Below are positions 8,354 to 15,630 of a stretch of 40,111 bases of DNA, piece by piece (the stretch's first letter is position 1; every line of letters starts with the position of its first letter). Source of the stretch: Sabulitectum sp964571965 (GTDB taxonomy: Bacteria; Fermentibacterota; Fermentibacteria; Fermentibacterales; JCC-6). A program made the position numbers and the translations under genes. Where the stretch lies: the NCBI GenBank assembly GCA_964571965.1, contig CAZNFQ010000010.1, positions 1 through 40,111 on the forward strand. The letters run 5' to 3'. A model generated the notes under the pieces. It searched no databases. It was given only the letters and a program-made list of their open reading frames with translations, and was not told the DNA's origin.

Positions 8354-9155
8354 AACTCACCCCGAATGCGTGGGAAAGATCCAGCTCAGGATGGGTCTGT
8401 ACACTGTAGGATGCCTCTACCCCCCGAACCGTAGCAGTGAAACCGCCTGTTAAAACCGCCGGTCCGCTCATTGCTCCGGCGTATACCGTAAGCGGTCCCA
8501 GAGGAAGGGCTCCCCCGACCCTTACCCTTGTTCCACGAAAATCTCTTGTAAGGGCGAATGATGTAACGAAACCCTCGGCGGGTTCATATGAAATCCCCGC
8601 GTCCATCTGCCTGTGCATGTATTCCTCGGAGTTCCCGATCCTGGATTCGAAGGGATTCTTCATTGCCGCGGCAAAAACCCATCGGTTGTACATATCCACC
8701 CTGAAGCCGGCATTTACGGAAAAAGCCGATGCTGAACCGTAACTGCTTACGCCGTCTTCGATGACTACCCTGGAGATCACCGGTTGAATTCCCACTGAGA
8801 AGTCCCTGGTGAGTTTGCCGGAAGCGGTAACCGCAAGCATCTGCTCGCTGTACAGGTCTCCTCCGAAATACCTAACAGAACCGGCAAGGTTCCAGTTGCT
8901 GGAAACAGGTGCACCGCCGTCGATGCCTGCGGTGGTAAAATCGAAATTGGTGTAGGGCAGCTTGCCGGAAACCGTTACCGCGGCTGTTTCCATTCCCGCG
9001 ATGGAAGCCGGGTTCCAGAAAAGTCCCTCCAGGCCGCCTGCAACAACTCCCGTACCTCCCATGGCCATTGCTGGAATGCCCATTTCCATCTCTTCGAAGG
9101 CTCCCAGGGCTGGAATGGCCAGCAGAAGAAGGGCTGCGGATGTAAATGCTCTCAT
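8343..9155 (-). CDS. PorV/PorQ-like outer-membrane protein
   Basis: 270 residues with a signal peptide (MRAFTSAALLLLAIPALG), then the diagnostic PorV/PorQ/UPF0164 opening: a glycine-rich AMGGTG turn followed by GLEGLFWNPAS. The rest alternates as beta strands and ends with phenylalanine (GVSYGF). In type IX secretion, PorV shuttles cargo to the surface attachment machinery, but many paralogues serve other transport roles. A strong AGGAGGG Shine-Dalgarno precedes the ATG. The gene directly upstream encodes a protein with a FlgD-like/T9SS-like C-terminal domain, which makes a cargo-carrier pairing possible (inference). Confidence 0.8.
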   Translation of the reverse strand: MRAFTSAALLLLAIPALGAFEEMEMGIPAMAMGGTGVVAGGLEGLFWNPASIAGMETAAVTVSGKLPYTNFDFTTAGIDGGAPVSSNWNLAGSVRYFGGDLYSEQMLAVTASGKLTRDFSVGIQPVISRVVIEDGVSSYGSASAFSVNAGFRVDMYNRWVFAAAMKNPFESRIGNSEEYMHRQMDAGISYEPAEGFVTSFALTRDFRGTRVRVGGALPLGPLTVYAGAMSGPAVLTGGFTATVRGVEASYSVQTHPELDLSHAFGVSYGF

Positions 9156-9165
9156 GTCTTCCCTC

Positions 9166-10170
9166 CTATTCCAGAGGAGCCGCGATTACCACGGTCTCGG
9201 TTGTTGTAAGACGGTCGCCGTCGGGATATACCGCCTCGAGATAAAGAAGATACTGTCCCATGGGCAGGAATTCGTTCCAGTCATCTCTTCCGTCCCAGCT
9301 GAAAAGGTCTCCCGCAGGGGAGTTGACGGCCAGGTGCGCCAGATCCCTTCCCGCCCTGTCGAATACGGTGAGGTTGAACCTTGTTCCCTGGGGTCCGCCG
9401 TATTCTATGGTCATGGTTTCCCCCAGATCAGGGGCGAAGGGATTTCCCGTTACGTCAAGGTGAAAGAAATTGTCTATGGCGGGATTGAAAACGGTTATGT
9501 CAGTCTGATACCGGGGAAGAAGCTGGTAACCGGAATCGTATGGTTCCGTTGAGTCGTACTGACCGCCGATGCCCTTAAGGAAAAGCCTGGTTCCTGAGGC
9601 TATCCCTGAAACGTCCACTCCGGTGGATTCATTGACCCTGACAGGGATCACCGTCTGACCGTTCCATACGTCGAAGTTGTATCCGCCTCCGGCATAAGAA
9701 GGTGCAGTGGCAACGGTTACCCACTGAAGAAGAGAGGGAGAACCGGCTCCAACGAGCATTCCCTCCAGGGATTCGGAAACCGGCTGGTTCCGCATGAGCT
9801 GAACCGGAGCCGGCATTCCTGGGTTGCCCACATATTCATAGTCGTCAATGGAAGCGGGGGATATCTCGGTGAGACCGTTATAGGCCTTTATCTCACCTGT
9901 TATCTCCCATTCCTCTCCCGGGGCAAGATCCATGGGAGCCTCGTAGGCGTAAACATTGATCCCGGCCGTGGCATCCTGAACGTAAAAGCTCACCCCACTG
10001 GTGGAAAACAAAGTTGCCTCGCAGGTTGCGATCGCGCTTATCGTTACGGTCTGCCCGAGAAGATCAGGCACACCGTCGCCGTCACTGTCCACCCTTGCCT
10101 CGGCAACGGTAAGGACCTGGGCACCGGCGATACCGCAGAGCAGCAGTACCGGCAGAATAACCTTTATCAT
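9166..10170 (-). CDS. secreted OB-fold protein with FlgD-like / T9SS-like C-terminal domain
   Basis: 334 residues with an 18-residue signal peptide. A calcium-loop-like DSDGDGVPD near residues 29-37 leads into an OB-fold-like region whose pattern (VSFYVQDATAGINVYAYE, then EEWEITGEIKAYNGLTEI) resembles the OB domains of Bacillus subtilis YhcR, a surface nuclease/5'-nucleotidase. The last 90 residues form a FlgD-type Ig-like domain (FNLTVFDRAGRDLAHL, FSWDGRDDWNEFLPMGQYLL), common in FCB-group secreted proteins and close to type IX sorting domains. It sits between the solute-binding lipoprotein and the PorV-like gene, with gaps of 19 and 10 bp. A nucleic-acid ligand is plausible but unproven. 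Confidence 0.75.
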   Translation of the reverse strand: MIKVILPVLLLCGIAGAQVLTVAEARVDSDGDGVPDLLGQTVTISAIATCEATLFSTSGVSFYVQDATAGINVYAYEAPMDLAPGEEWEITGEIKAYNGLTEISPASIDDYEYVGNPGMPAPVQLMRNQPVSESLEGMLVGAGSPSLLQWVTVATAPSYAGGGYNFDVWNGQTVIPVRVNESTGVDVSGIASGTRLFLKGIGGQYDSTEPYDSGYQLLPRYQTDITVFNPAIDNFFHLDVTGNPFAPDLGETMTIEYGGPQGTRFNLTVFDRAGRDLAHLAVNSPAGDLFSWDGRDDWNEFLPMGQYLLYLEAVYPDGDRLTTTETVVIAAPLE

Positions 10171-10189
10171 CGTTCCTCCCTCTTCCGGC

Positions 10190-11500
10190 CTAGCGGCCTG
10201 TTCTTATCTCTGCATCTGCCAGTTCAGCTGCCCTGGAAAGGGCTTCCTCCGGCGTCATTCTTCCGTAAAGCACTATCTCCACCGATTCCGACAGAAACTC
10301 CCTGCCATCGTACCAGGCAGTTATCTGGGGTTCGAAAACAGCATAGTAAAGCTGATTCACGACCCCCTGAAGCCCGGGGAACCGTTCTATTTTCTCAAGG
10401 TAAGCAGGTTCCGTCAGACTGCTCATTCTGGCAGGCAGATAACCGCTTCCCGCAAACCATCTGGCCTGTATTTCCGGTCTTGTGAACCACTTGATGAACT
10501 CCCAGCCGGCCTCAACGGCCATGGGATCGGCATTCCGGAACAGCACTACGTTGGTTCCAGCTATGTAAACACCAGGCTGTTCCCCGGCGGGAAGCGGTGC
10601 TGTACCGATGGTGAAAGTGGGAAGACCGCTCTCAGCCCTGCTTTCCATGTCCTGAGTCATGAACGCCAGGCTGGTCACGGAACCCTGAACCTGTGCCACC
10701 CTTCCGTCTGCAAAGGCATTCTGATTATCGTAGCCAGATGTGAGGTAGGCGGTGGAATCTCTGTACAGGAGTCCGGTCATGTAATTCAGGGCAGTGATCC
10801 CCTCTTCAGAGAAAAATGCCGTTGCGGTGGAATCACTGTTCAGAAGTGACCCCCCCGCCTGGGCCAGGAAACACTCGAAGGTCCATACCGAGGTACCGAA
10901 TGCGGTTCCCCAGCGATCCTCCCTGTCCAGCATGTCGCCGTCCCGGTTCACATCGACGGTGAGAAGACGAAGGTTTTCGCTCTGCTCTTCCCAGGTTTGC
11001 GCCGGTGTGATGCCAAGACTGTCGAACCATTCTGTGTTGTAATAAATAAGCGGAACGCTTTTGTTGAAAGGGAAACTGTAAACCCTTCCATGGAAGGTGT
11101 TGTTTGCCTGGAACACAGGGAAGAAATCGTTCCACATCTCTTCCGTGAACTCCGGATCGGCGTCCATCAGCGAATCAAGAGGCACAAGGGCTTCACCCCT
11201 GATGAGCTGTGCGGTCCATGTTTCGTATGCCTGGGCGAGAACCGGAGGCGATCCCGCCATTACACCGGCCATTATTTTCTGGCTGAGGGCCCTGTAGTTA
11301 CCCATACATACGGGCACTACCTCTATATCAGGATGGATCGAATTGAATTCGGCTATAAGGCTGTCTTCCAGCATGTCCCCAAGGGGACCGCCCATGGCAT
11401 GCCAGAAAACGATCCTTACAGGTCCCCGGTCATCGACTTCCCCGTCTCCGCAGGAGAGCAAAAGGAGGGATCCGGCCAGAAATGCCGTCAAATATCTCAG
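10190..11500 (-). CDS. extracellular solute-binding lipoprotein, ABC family 1 (sugar-binding type)
   Basis: About 436 residues. A lipobox (LLLLSC) marks a lipoprotein, and the mature part has the family 1 solute-binding layout: IVFWHAMGG at the start, FNSIHPDIEVVPV, YNTEWFDSLGI in the middle, and GWEFIKWFTRPEIQARW near the C-terminus. Such proteins deliver oligosaccharides or similar solutes to an ABC importer, yet no permease or ATPase gene lies in the window. Start choice: only TTG (11491) and CTG (11500) follow the last in-frame stop. CTG has GGGAG six bases upstream and adds an Arg to the signal peptide. TTG is 15 bases from that site. I therefore favour CTG. First gene of the operon running to 1357. 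Confidence 0.85.
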   Translation of the reverse strand: MRYLTAFLAGSLLLLSCGDGEVDDRGPVRIVFWHAMGGPLGDMLEDSLIAEFNSIHPDIEVVPVCMGNYRALSQKIMAGVMAGSPPVLAQAYETWTAQLIRGEALVPLDSLMDADPEFTEEMWNDFFPVFQANNTFHGRVYSFPFNKSVPLIYYNTEWFDSLGITPAQTWEEQSENLRLLTVDVNRDGDMLDREDRWGTAFGTSVWTFECFLAQAGGSLLNSDSTATAFFSEEGITALNYMTGLLYRDSTAYLTSGYDNQNAFADGRVAQVQGSVTSLAFMTQDMESRAESGLPTFTIGTAPLPAGEQPGVYIAGTNVVLFRNADPMAVEAGWEFIKWFTRPEIQARWFAGSGYLPARMSSLTEPAYLEKIERFPGLQGVVNQLYYAVFEPQITAWYDGREFLSESVEIVLYGRMTPEEALSRAAELADAEIRTGR

Positions 11501-11602
11501 AGGAGACTCCCTTCACAGGATTTCACACAGTGTACCCGGAAAATGTAACACTTAATATACGGCTTCGGAGGACCAGAAAAGAAACCCCGCTGATAGAGGT
11601 AT

Positions 11603-11630
11603 TTGCTCTGAAAATAAAAATGGCTATAAT
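11603..11630 (+). promoter_or_regulatory. sigma-70-type promoter for the lipoprotein gene at 11727
   Basis: A -35 box TTGCTC (11603-11608) and a perfect -10 TATAAT (11625-11630) are separated by 16 bp in an A-rich stretch. Transcription would start near 11637, at the foot of a stem-loop. The position upstream of a well-formed Shine-Dalgarno and a secreted-protein gene supports the call. Confidence 0.6.
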
Positions 11631-11632
11631 CA

Positions 11633-11663
11633 GCCCGAACGTTGTTTCATCAACTGTTCGGGC
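11633..11663 (+). other. 5'-UTR stem-loop of the lipoprotein mRNA
   Basis: GCCCGAAC (11633-11640) pairs with GTTCGGGC (11656-11663), and the inner GTTG (11641-11644) pairs with CAAC (11651-11654). This gives a 12-bp stem with one bulged T and a 6-base loop. It is followed by six A residues rather than T, so it is not a plus-strand terminator. Sitting at the predicted transcription start, it could protect the mRNA 5' end. If transcription begins inside the first arm the stem would be shortened. Confidence 0.45.
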
Positions 11664-11726
11664 AAAAAAGAAATGTACGGGGTTACAATGTTAGCCCGCA
11701 AACAGGAACACAGGAGGGACTTTAAA

Positions 11727-12194
11727 ATGAAAAGATTCGCAATCGCTCTTGCAGCAGTATTCGTACTTGCCATGGCCTGCGGCGGAGCCGCAACACCTGA
11801 TGCAGTGGTCAAAAAGGCAATAGACGCCTTTGAGAATGGCGACGGCAACGCACTTATCAGCTGCCTTTCATCCGAGGCAGTGGAAGAGCTCAACGCTCAG
11901 GTGGAGGAAATGAAAGCTTCCCCCGAGGAAAGCGCTGCTTTCATGGCGATGATGGGTATCGAGATCACAGCTGATGAGATCGAGAACATGAGTGCAGGCG
12001 ATTTCATCTCCAAGCTTTTCTCCAGCGAGATGATGGCAGAAGAAATGCCTGACTTCAGCACAGTTGAAATCGGCGAAACAGTTATCGACGGCGAAACCGC
12101 CACAGTCGAGGTTACCCTCGACGGCGACACGGACACTGTTGAGCTTATCCTTGAAAACGGCGAGTGGAAGCTCGGCGACATGATGGGAATGTAA
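11727..12194 (+). CDS. small lipoprotein, DUF4878/NTF2-like fold likely
   Basis: 155 residues starting at the ATG with AGGAGGG eight bases upstream. A longer frame starting at 11673 lacks a ribosome binding site and would bury the signal peptide, so I reject it. A lipobox (VLAMAC) is followed by GGAATPDAVVKKAIDAFENG, a helix typical of DUF4878/SnoaL-like lipoproteins. The middle is rich in Met and Glu, and the C-terminus shows a beta pattern (TVEVTLDGDTDTVELILENG, then EWKL) ending in DMMGM. No catalytic motif is seen. It is a single-gene unit with its own promoter (11603-11630) and a strong terminator (12211-12237), consistent with steady high expression. Confidence 0.88.
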   Translation: MKRFAIALAAVFVLAMACGGAATPDAVVKKAIDAFENGDGNALISCLSSEAVEELNAQVEEMKASPEESAAFMAMMGIEITADEIENMSAGDFISKLFSSEMMAEEMPDFSTVEIGETVIDGETATVEVTLDGDTDTVELILENGEWKLGDMMGM

Positions 12195-12210
12195 GATATA
12201 CAGCTGATTT

Positions 12211-12237
12211 GGGCGCCCTCAGGGGCGCCCTTTTTTT
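12211..12237 (+). terminator. intrinsic terminator of the lipoprotein gene
   Basis: The self-complementary octamer GGGCGCCC occurs at 12211-12218 and again at 12223-12230 with loop TCAG, followed by seven T residues (12231-12237). The T tract overlaps the stop codon of the convergent FmdB gene. On the minus strand the hairpin is not followed by T, so it works mainly for the plus-strand gene. Confidence 0.92.
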
Positions 12238-12484
12238 AATCCTTGGAGGCGGGGCAGGACGGGCAGTCAGGACAGGTGGAGCATTCTGAAGACGGTTTCG
12301 AGGGTTTCTTGTAATCGGTCTGATAGAATCCGCTTCCCTTGAAGATAACTCCTGCTCCTGAGCCGATAAGCCTCTTCACCTGCTCTCCGCACCTGGGGCA
12401 CACTGTATCAGGCTCCGCTGACATCTGCTGGAATTTCTCGTATCTGTGCCCGCACTTTTCACATGAGTATTCGTATGTAGGCAT
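12236..12484 (-). CDS. FmdB family zinc-ribbon regulatory protein
   Basis: 82 residues beginning MPTYEYSCEKCGHRYEKFQ, the standard opening of FmdB/PF09723 zinc ribbons, with the second Cys pair in CPRCGEQVKR. The residues GSGFYQTDYK are also typical. The Lys/Ser-rich tail ends with an extra run of four cysteines spaced CxxCxxCxxC (CSTCPDCPSC), beyond the core ribbon and possibly a second metal site. Family members are small, often co-transcribed with varied metabolic genes, and of uncertain role. AGAGGA lies five bases before the ATG. Its stop codon sits in the T tract of the convergent terminator. Confidence 0.92.
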   Translation of the reverse strand: MPTYEYSCEKCGHRYEKFQQMSAEPDTVCPRCGEQVKRLIGSGAGVIFKGSGFYQTDYKKPSKPSSECSTCPDCPSCPASKD

Positions 12485-12536
12485 TGATATCCTCTCGAAT
12501 TGTTAATTTCGTGAATTATAATACAAACCGCCTGTG

Positions 12537-13526
12537 TTATGGTTCCAGCTGCTTATCTACCTTGAGATGCCCTTTGGACACTGCAAGCCCGGCAATTATA
12601 ACAGGCAGGAACTGGGTTGCATGGAAAAAAAGGGCCATGGCTTTGGCCTTTGGTTCGGCAAGTCCGGTGATGGCAGGAAACACTACCCCCAGGGCATAAT
12701 GCACGGTTCCAGCCCCTGCAGGTGTGGGTATCAGCATACCGAAACCTGCCAGCACAAGGACCAGAGCGGGGTAATACCACTCCCACTGAATGTCCAGAGC
12801 CATGAATACAGGTATCACAGAGGCGCACAGGGAGAGCCAGACGAGTATCGAAAAGAAAGTTACCCTGAGCAGCTCCCCGGGATCCTTCAGTATATCCAGC
12901 CCTGCGGCGAAATCCAGAAGCATTTTCTCCAGCGCCGTGGCTGCTTTGAAGAGCTTGAACCGCTTAAGAGGCCATACTATCACTCTTACCGTTCTTTCAT
13001 GCCACTTCCTGAGGGCCACAAGAACTATGAGAACAGCAATATAACCGCAACCTGCGGCTATGAGCCCTCCGCGGACAGTGGGTGAAAGTGAAGACCACAT
13101 GGCAGCCATGACCACAAGAGCAAGACCTGTAAGAGCAAGGCCATCGAAAAGCCGGGCGATTACAACCGTTGCAAAGGAAGAGGCAAAGGGTATTTTCGTT
13201 CTCCTGGAAAGAAGGGCCGATCTGGCAAACTCACCCAGCCTGGCCGGAAGAATGCTGTTAAGCATAAAACCGGTAATAAGGGGAGGAGCAGCGGTACTCT
13301 TCCTTACCTTCTCGATGGGAGCCAGCAGGGTAACCCAGCGGTAGATCCTGAACACGTAACTTGCAGCAAGTACAGGAAGCACCGCAAATGCATATCCCCA
13401 GCCGGTGGTTTCAAAGACCCCCTGCAGTTCCACCCAGTTAGTTTTCCTGAAGGTAAGCCAGGTTGTCAGTAATGCTATCAGAATTCCCGCGATCAGCTTC
13501 AGGGAACGGCTATTTGCCTTGCTCAA
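12537..13526 (-). CDS. UPF0104 / lysylphosphatidylglycerol-synthase transmembrane-domain protein, flippase-like
   Basis: About 329 residues with eight or so hydrophobic helices and the family motif region RIYRWVTLLAPIEK, then FMLNSILPARLGEFARSALL with its conserved Asn, Pro-Ala-Arg and Glu. It lacks the soluble aminoacyl-transfer domain of MprF. Such stand-alone membrane parts are proposed lipid flippases (COG0392). Start: a TTG at 13524-13526 has GGAGG six bases upstream (13533-13537), inside the end of gmhA. The ATG at 13542-13544 would also be in frame but has no ribosome binding site. The gene overlaps gmhA and follows polysaccharide-related genes, suggesting lipid-linked envelope work. 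Confidence 0.85.
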   Translation of the reverse strand: MSKANSRSLKLIAGILIALLTTWLTFRKTNWVELQGVFETTGWGYAFAVLPVLAASYVFRIYRWVTLLAPIEKVRKSTAAPPLITGFMLNSILPARLGEFARSALLSRRTKIPFASSFATVVIARLFDGLALTGLALVVMAAMWSSLSPTVRGGLIAAGCGYIAVLIVLVALRKWHERTVRVIVWPLKRFKLFKAATALEKMLLDFAAGLDILKDPGELLRVTFFSILVWLSLCASVIPVFMALDIQWEWYYPALVLVLAGFGMLIPTPAGAGTVHYALGVVFPAITGLAEPKAKAMALFFHATQFLPVIIAGLAVSKGHLKVDKQLEP

Positions 13527-14079
13527 GAAGCACCTCCAGGCCATGACAGATGGAGTGAAGTGCCATGATCATCTGTTCCTGGGCATGGCTTGTCTTTTCT
13601 GACGGCGCCACCCAGTGAACATCAGCCCATTCGGCCTTCGGGCACGAAGCGGAGGTGAAGGCAACGACCTTCATCCCCTTCTCTGATGCTTTTTCAGCTG
13701 CTTTGACAATGTTCGGACTCATGCCGCTGGTGGTAAGGGCCACCAGAACGTCGCCGGGAACGCCAAGGGCCTCCACCTGCCTTTCGAACACATGCTGAAA
13801 GCCGTAGTCATTACCAATGGCGGTTATCACAGAGGTATCCGAGGAAATGGAAATGGCAGCAAGACCGGGCCTTTCCCTTCTGAATCTGCCAACAAGCTCA
13901 CCTGCAAAGTGTGATGCGTCAGCAGCGCTTCCTCCGTTTCCGCAAACCACTACCTTACCGCCTTTTTCAATGGCTTCCATTAGGGTTTCGGTAATTGCCC
14001 AGGCTGTTTCCCATTCGAGACCGGATGCAGAGGAAACGGCCTCATCGATATAACTCTCTACAGGATTTTTCTCAGACAT
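13510..14079 (-). CDS. gmhA: phosphoheptose isomerase-like SIS-domain protein
   Basis: 189 residues, the normal GmhA size. It carries the sugar-isomerase signature CGNGGSAADASHFAGEL (about 47-63), GRFRRERPGLAAISIS, the GNDYGFQHVFERQVEALG helix and LTTSGMSPN, plus a C-terminal EQ pair (AQEQMIMALHSICHGLE) matching catalytic and zinc residues of the family. GmhA converts sedoheptulose 7-phosphate to D-glycero-D-manno-heptose 7-phosphate for lipopolysaccharide inner core or S-layer glycans. The rest of the ADP-heptose pathway is not in the window. It overlaps the upstream reductase gene by 22 bp. Confidence 0.9.
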   Translation of the reverse strand: MSEKNPVESYIDEAVSSASGLEWETAWAITETLMEAIEKGGKVVVCGNGGSAADASHFAGELVGRFRRERPGLAAISISSDTSVITAIGNDYGFQHVFERQVEALGVPGDVLVALTTSGMSPNIVKAAEKASEKGMKVVAFTSASCPKAEWADVHWVAPSEKTSHAQEQMIMALHSICHGLEVLLEQGK

Positions 14080-14858
14080 AATTCCATCGCTTCTTCAAAA
14101 TGTGGCATTGCTGTTTTCCTCTCAGACCCCAGGGCTGACCATACAGGTCTTTTCGCTGGAAGGGAAAGGGACGCCCACTCCACCGGGACCACCTGTCCTC
14201 TCCCTATCTTCCGCCTGAGCAGGCAGGCCAGGTAAAAGGGGGTTACAGGTCCGGGGTTAACGCAATGATACAAGCCTCTGTGGTTTTCATCAAAGGCCAT
14301 TTTGACAACAACGGCCGCCAGGTGTTCCACAAGGGTAATGCAGGCTGTCTGATCCACTACCGCAGAAACGGTTCCGCCCTCAATAAGCCTTTTTGCCATA
14401 CTGGGGATCATTCCGGTGGAACCCGAAAGCCAGGAGGTCCGCACCACACAGTTGGCGGGGTTTTCCAGAGCTGCCTGCTCCCCTCTCCGCTTTGAAAGGG
14501 CATAGGCATTAACAGGCTCCACAGGATCGCTCTCCAGAAGAGGCCGGCCTTTACCGTCGGTAAATACCTGATCAGTGGATACGGTAACAAGCCTTATCCC
14601 CGTTCCGGTGAGTACCTTTACACCCTGGTGATGCACATAGTCAGCCTGAGCAGGGTTCAGTTCACACCTGTCCACATCGGTTATGGCGGCAGCGTTTACT
14701 ATCACGTCAGGTTCTACTTCCCTGATCAGAGGATGAATACTGGAAGGATCCGCGATGTCTCCCCCGGGAAGATCCACTCCCACGCATGCATCGCCCAGCT
14801 CTGCTGCAAGCAGTGAACCCAGCATTCCCGCCGCTCCGGTTACGAGAACCTTCTTCAT
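14058..14858 (-). CDS. dTDP-4-dehydrorhamnose reductase-like SDR protein (RmlD/RfbD family)
   Basis: 266 residues with the extended-SDR fold: VLVTGAAGMLGSLLAAELG at the N-terminus, DVIVNAAAITDVDRCE, STDQVFTDGKG, and the catalytic YALSKRRGE (Tyr-x3-Lys). VRTSWLSG follows, as in RmlD. The C-terminal part is somewhat short and ends with RKTAMPHFEEAME, resembling the substrate-lobe helix. RmlD makes dTDP-L-rhamnose. The partner genes rmlA, rmlB and rmlC are not nearby, so another deoxysugar or methionine-adenosyltransferase-beta-like role remains possible. AAAGGAC precedes the ATG, which shares ATGA with the stop of the CpsB-like gene. Confidence 0.8.
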   Translation of the reverse strand: MKKVLVTGAAGMLGSLLAAELGDACVGVDLPGGDIADPSSIHPLIREVEPDVIVNAAAITDVDRCELNPAQADYVHHQGVKVLTGTGIRLVTVSTDQVFTDGKGRPLLESDPVEPVNAYALSKRRGEQAALENPANCVVRTSWLSGSTGMIPSMAKRLIEGGTVSAVVDQTACITLVEHLAAVVVKMAFDENHRGLYHCVNPGPVTPFYLACLLRRKIGRGQVVPVEWASLSLPAKRPVWSALGSERKTAMPHFEEAMELCLRKIL

Positions 14859-15583
14859 TGAATGTGTCCTTTTTTAAGAGGAAGCAGAGGAAGGGAGCCG
14901 TCTTCCAATATCAGAGAGGGAATATCGAATGTCAGCTCCTGCCAGGATACGGAGGAGAAATCCCCCAGCTCTTTCTTCAGCTTCGCGGAAAGAACAGGGT
15001 CGGAAGATGAATGGACATCGCTTGTTATTGCATGGGCAAGACCCGTTGAGAGAAGCCTCCTTGCAGTTGCCGCATACTTTGGATAGCGAAGAGACCTGGC
15101 ACTGACAAGTGATCCACACCCCATTCTGGAAAGTTTGACCAGCCTGTCCCCTCTGCACCAGTGGTATCTTTCCGGATGAGCTATCAGCGGCCGGTATCCC
15201 CTGCGGATGATCCTGCGCAGGTTCAAAAGGGTTTCCACCCAGGTCACTCCAGAGTTGAATTCCACCAGTACGAAACCGGTGCCGGGATATCTGACCCTCT
15301 CCAGGTTCTCAAGGGAAAAACCGTGAACCAGAAGCTCACCGGCAGCAAGGAACTCCATTTGGAACCTTCCCGAAAGCCCTTCTATGAAACGGTTCACGTT
15401 ATCCTGTCTTCCCCCTGCCACCCTGACAGGCATATAGGCGGAGTAGTGAGGGGTAAAAACCACAGTTGATCCTGAACCGTACTCCCCTTCCATACGAAGG
15501 AGTATGGAAAGTGCCTCATCATGGGTCTGTGCCCCGTCGTCCACAGCGGGAACCAAATGGGAGTGAAGGTCTATTACTGGCAG
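14855..15583 (-). CDS. CpsB/CapC/YwqE-type PHP tyrosine phosphatase, probable CTG start
   Basis: About 242 residues. The conserved PHP metal site opens with DLHSHLVPAVDDGA, then TPHYSAYMP, LVEFNSG, LIAHPERY and AITSDVHSS, all matching the manganese-dependent tyrosine phosphatases that control capsule tyrosine kinases. The first ATG/GTG/TTG in this frame is TTG at 15556, which would remove the DLHSH metal ligands. The frame stays open upstream only to a TGA near 15604. CTG at 15581-15583 follows AAGGGA by nine bases and keeps the motif, so I take it as the start. First gene of a minus-strand envelope-sugar operon with a promoter at 15624-15652. No partner kinase gene lies in the window. Confidence 0.82.
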   Translation of the reverse strand: MPVIDLHSHLVPAVDDGAQTHDEALSILLRMEGEYGSGSTVVFTPHYSAYMPVRVAGGRQDNVNRFIEGLSGRFQMEFLAAGELLVHGFSLENLERVRYPGTGFVLVEFNSGVTWVETLLNLRRIIRRGYRPLIAHPERYHWCRGDRLVKLSRMGCGSLVSARSLRYPKYAATARRLLSTGLAHAITSDVHSSSDPVLSAKLKKELGDFSSVSWQELTFDIPSLILEDGSLPLLPLKKGHIQ

Positions 15584-15605
15584 ATTAGTACATCCCTTCC
15601 AGGGA

Positions 15606-15630
15606 GAATATATTCACCTGGGGAATATTC
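15606..15630. repeat. two A/T-rich palindromes between divergent starts
   Basis: GAATATATTC (15606-15615) and GAATATTC (15623-15630) are both perfect palindromes, centred 16 bp apart. The second contains the predicted -10 box of the CpsB-side promoter, and the first lies in its leader. They could be a repressor or activator site shared by the divergent genes. No regulator gene is adjacent. Confidence 0.35.
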
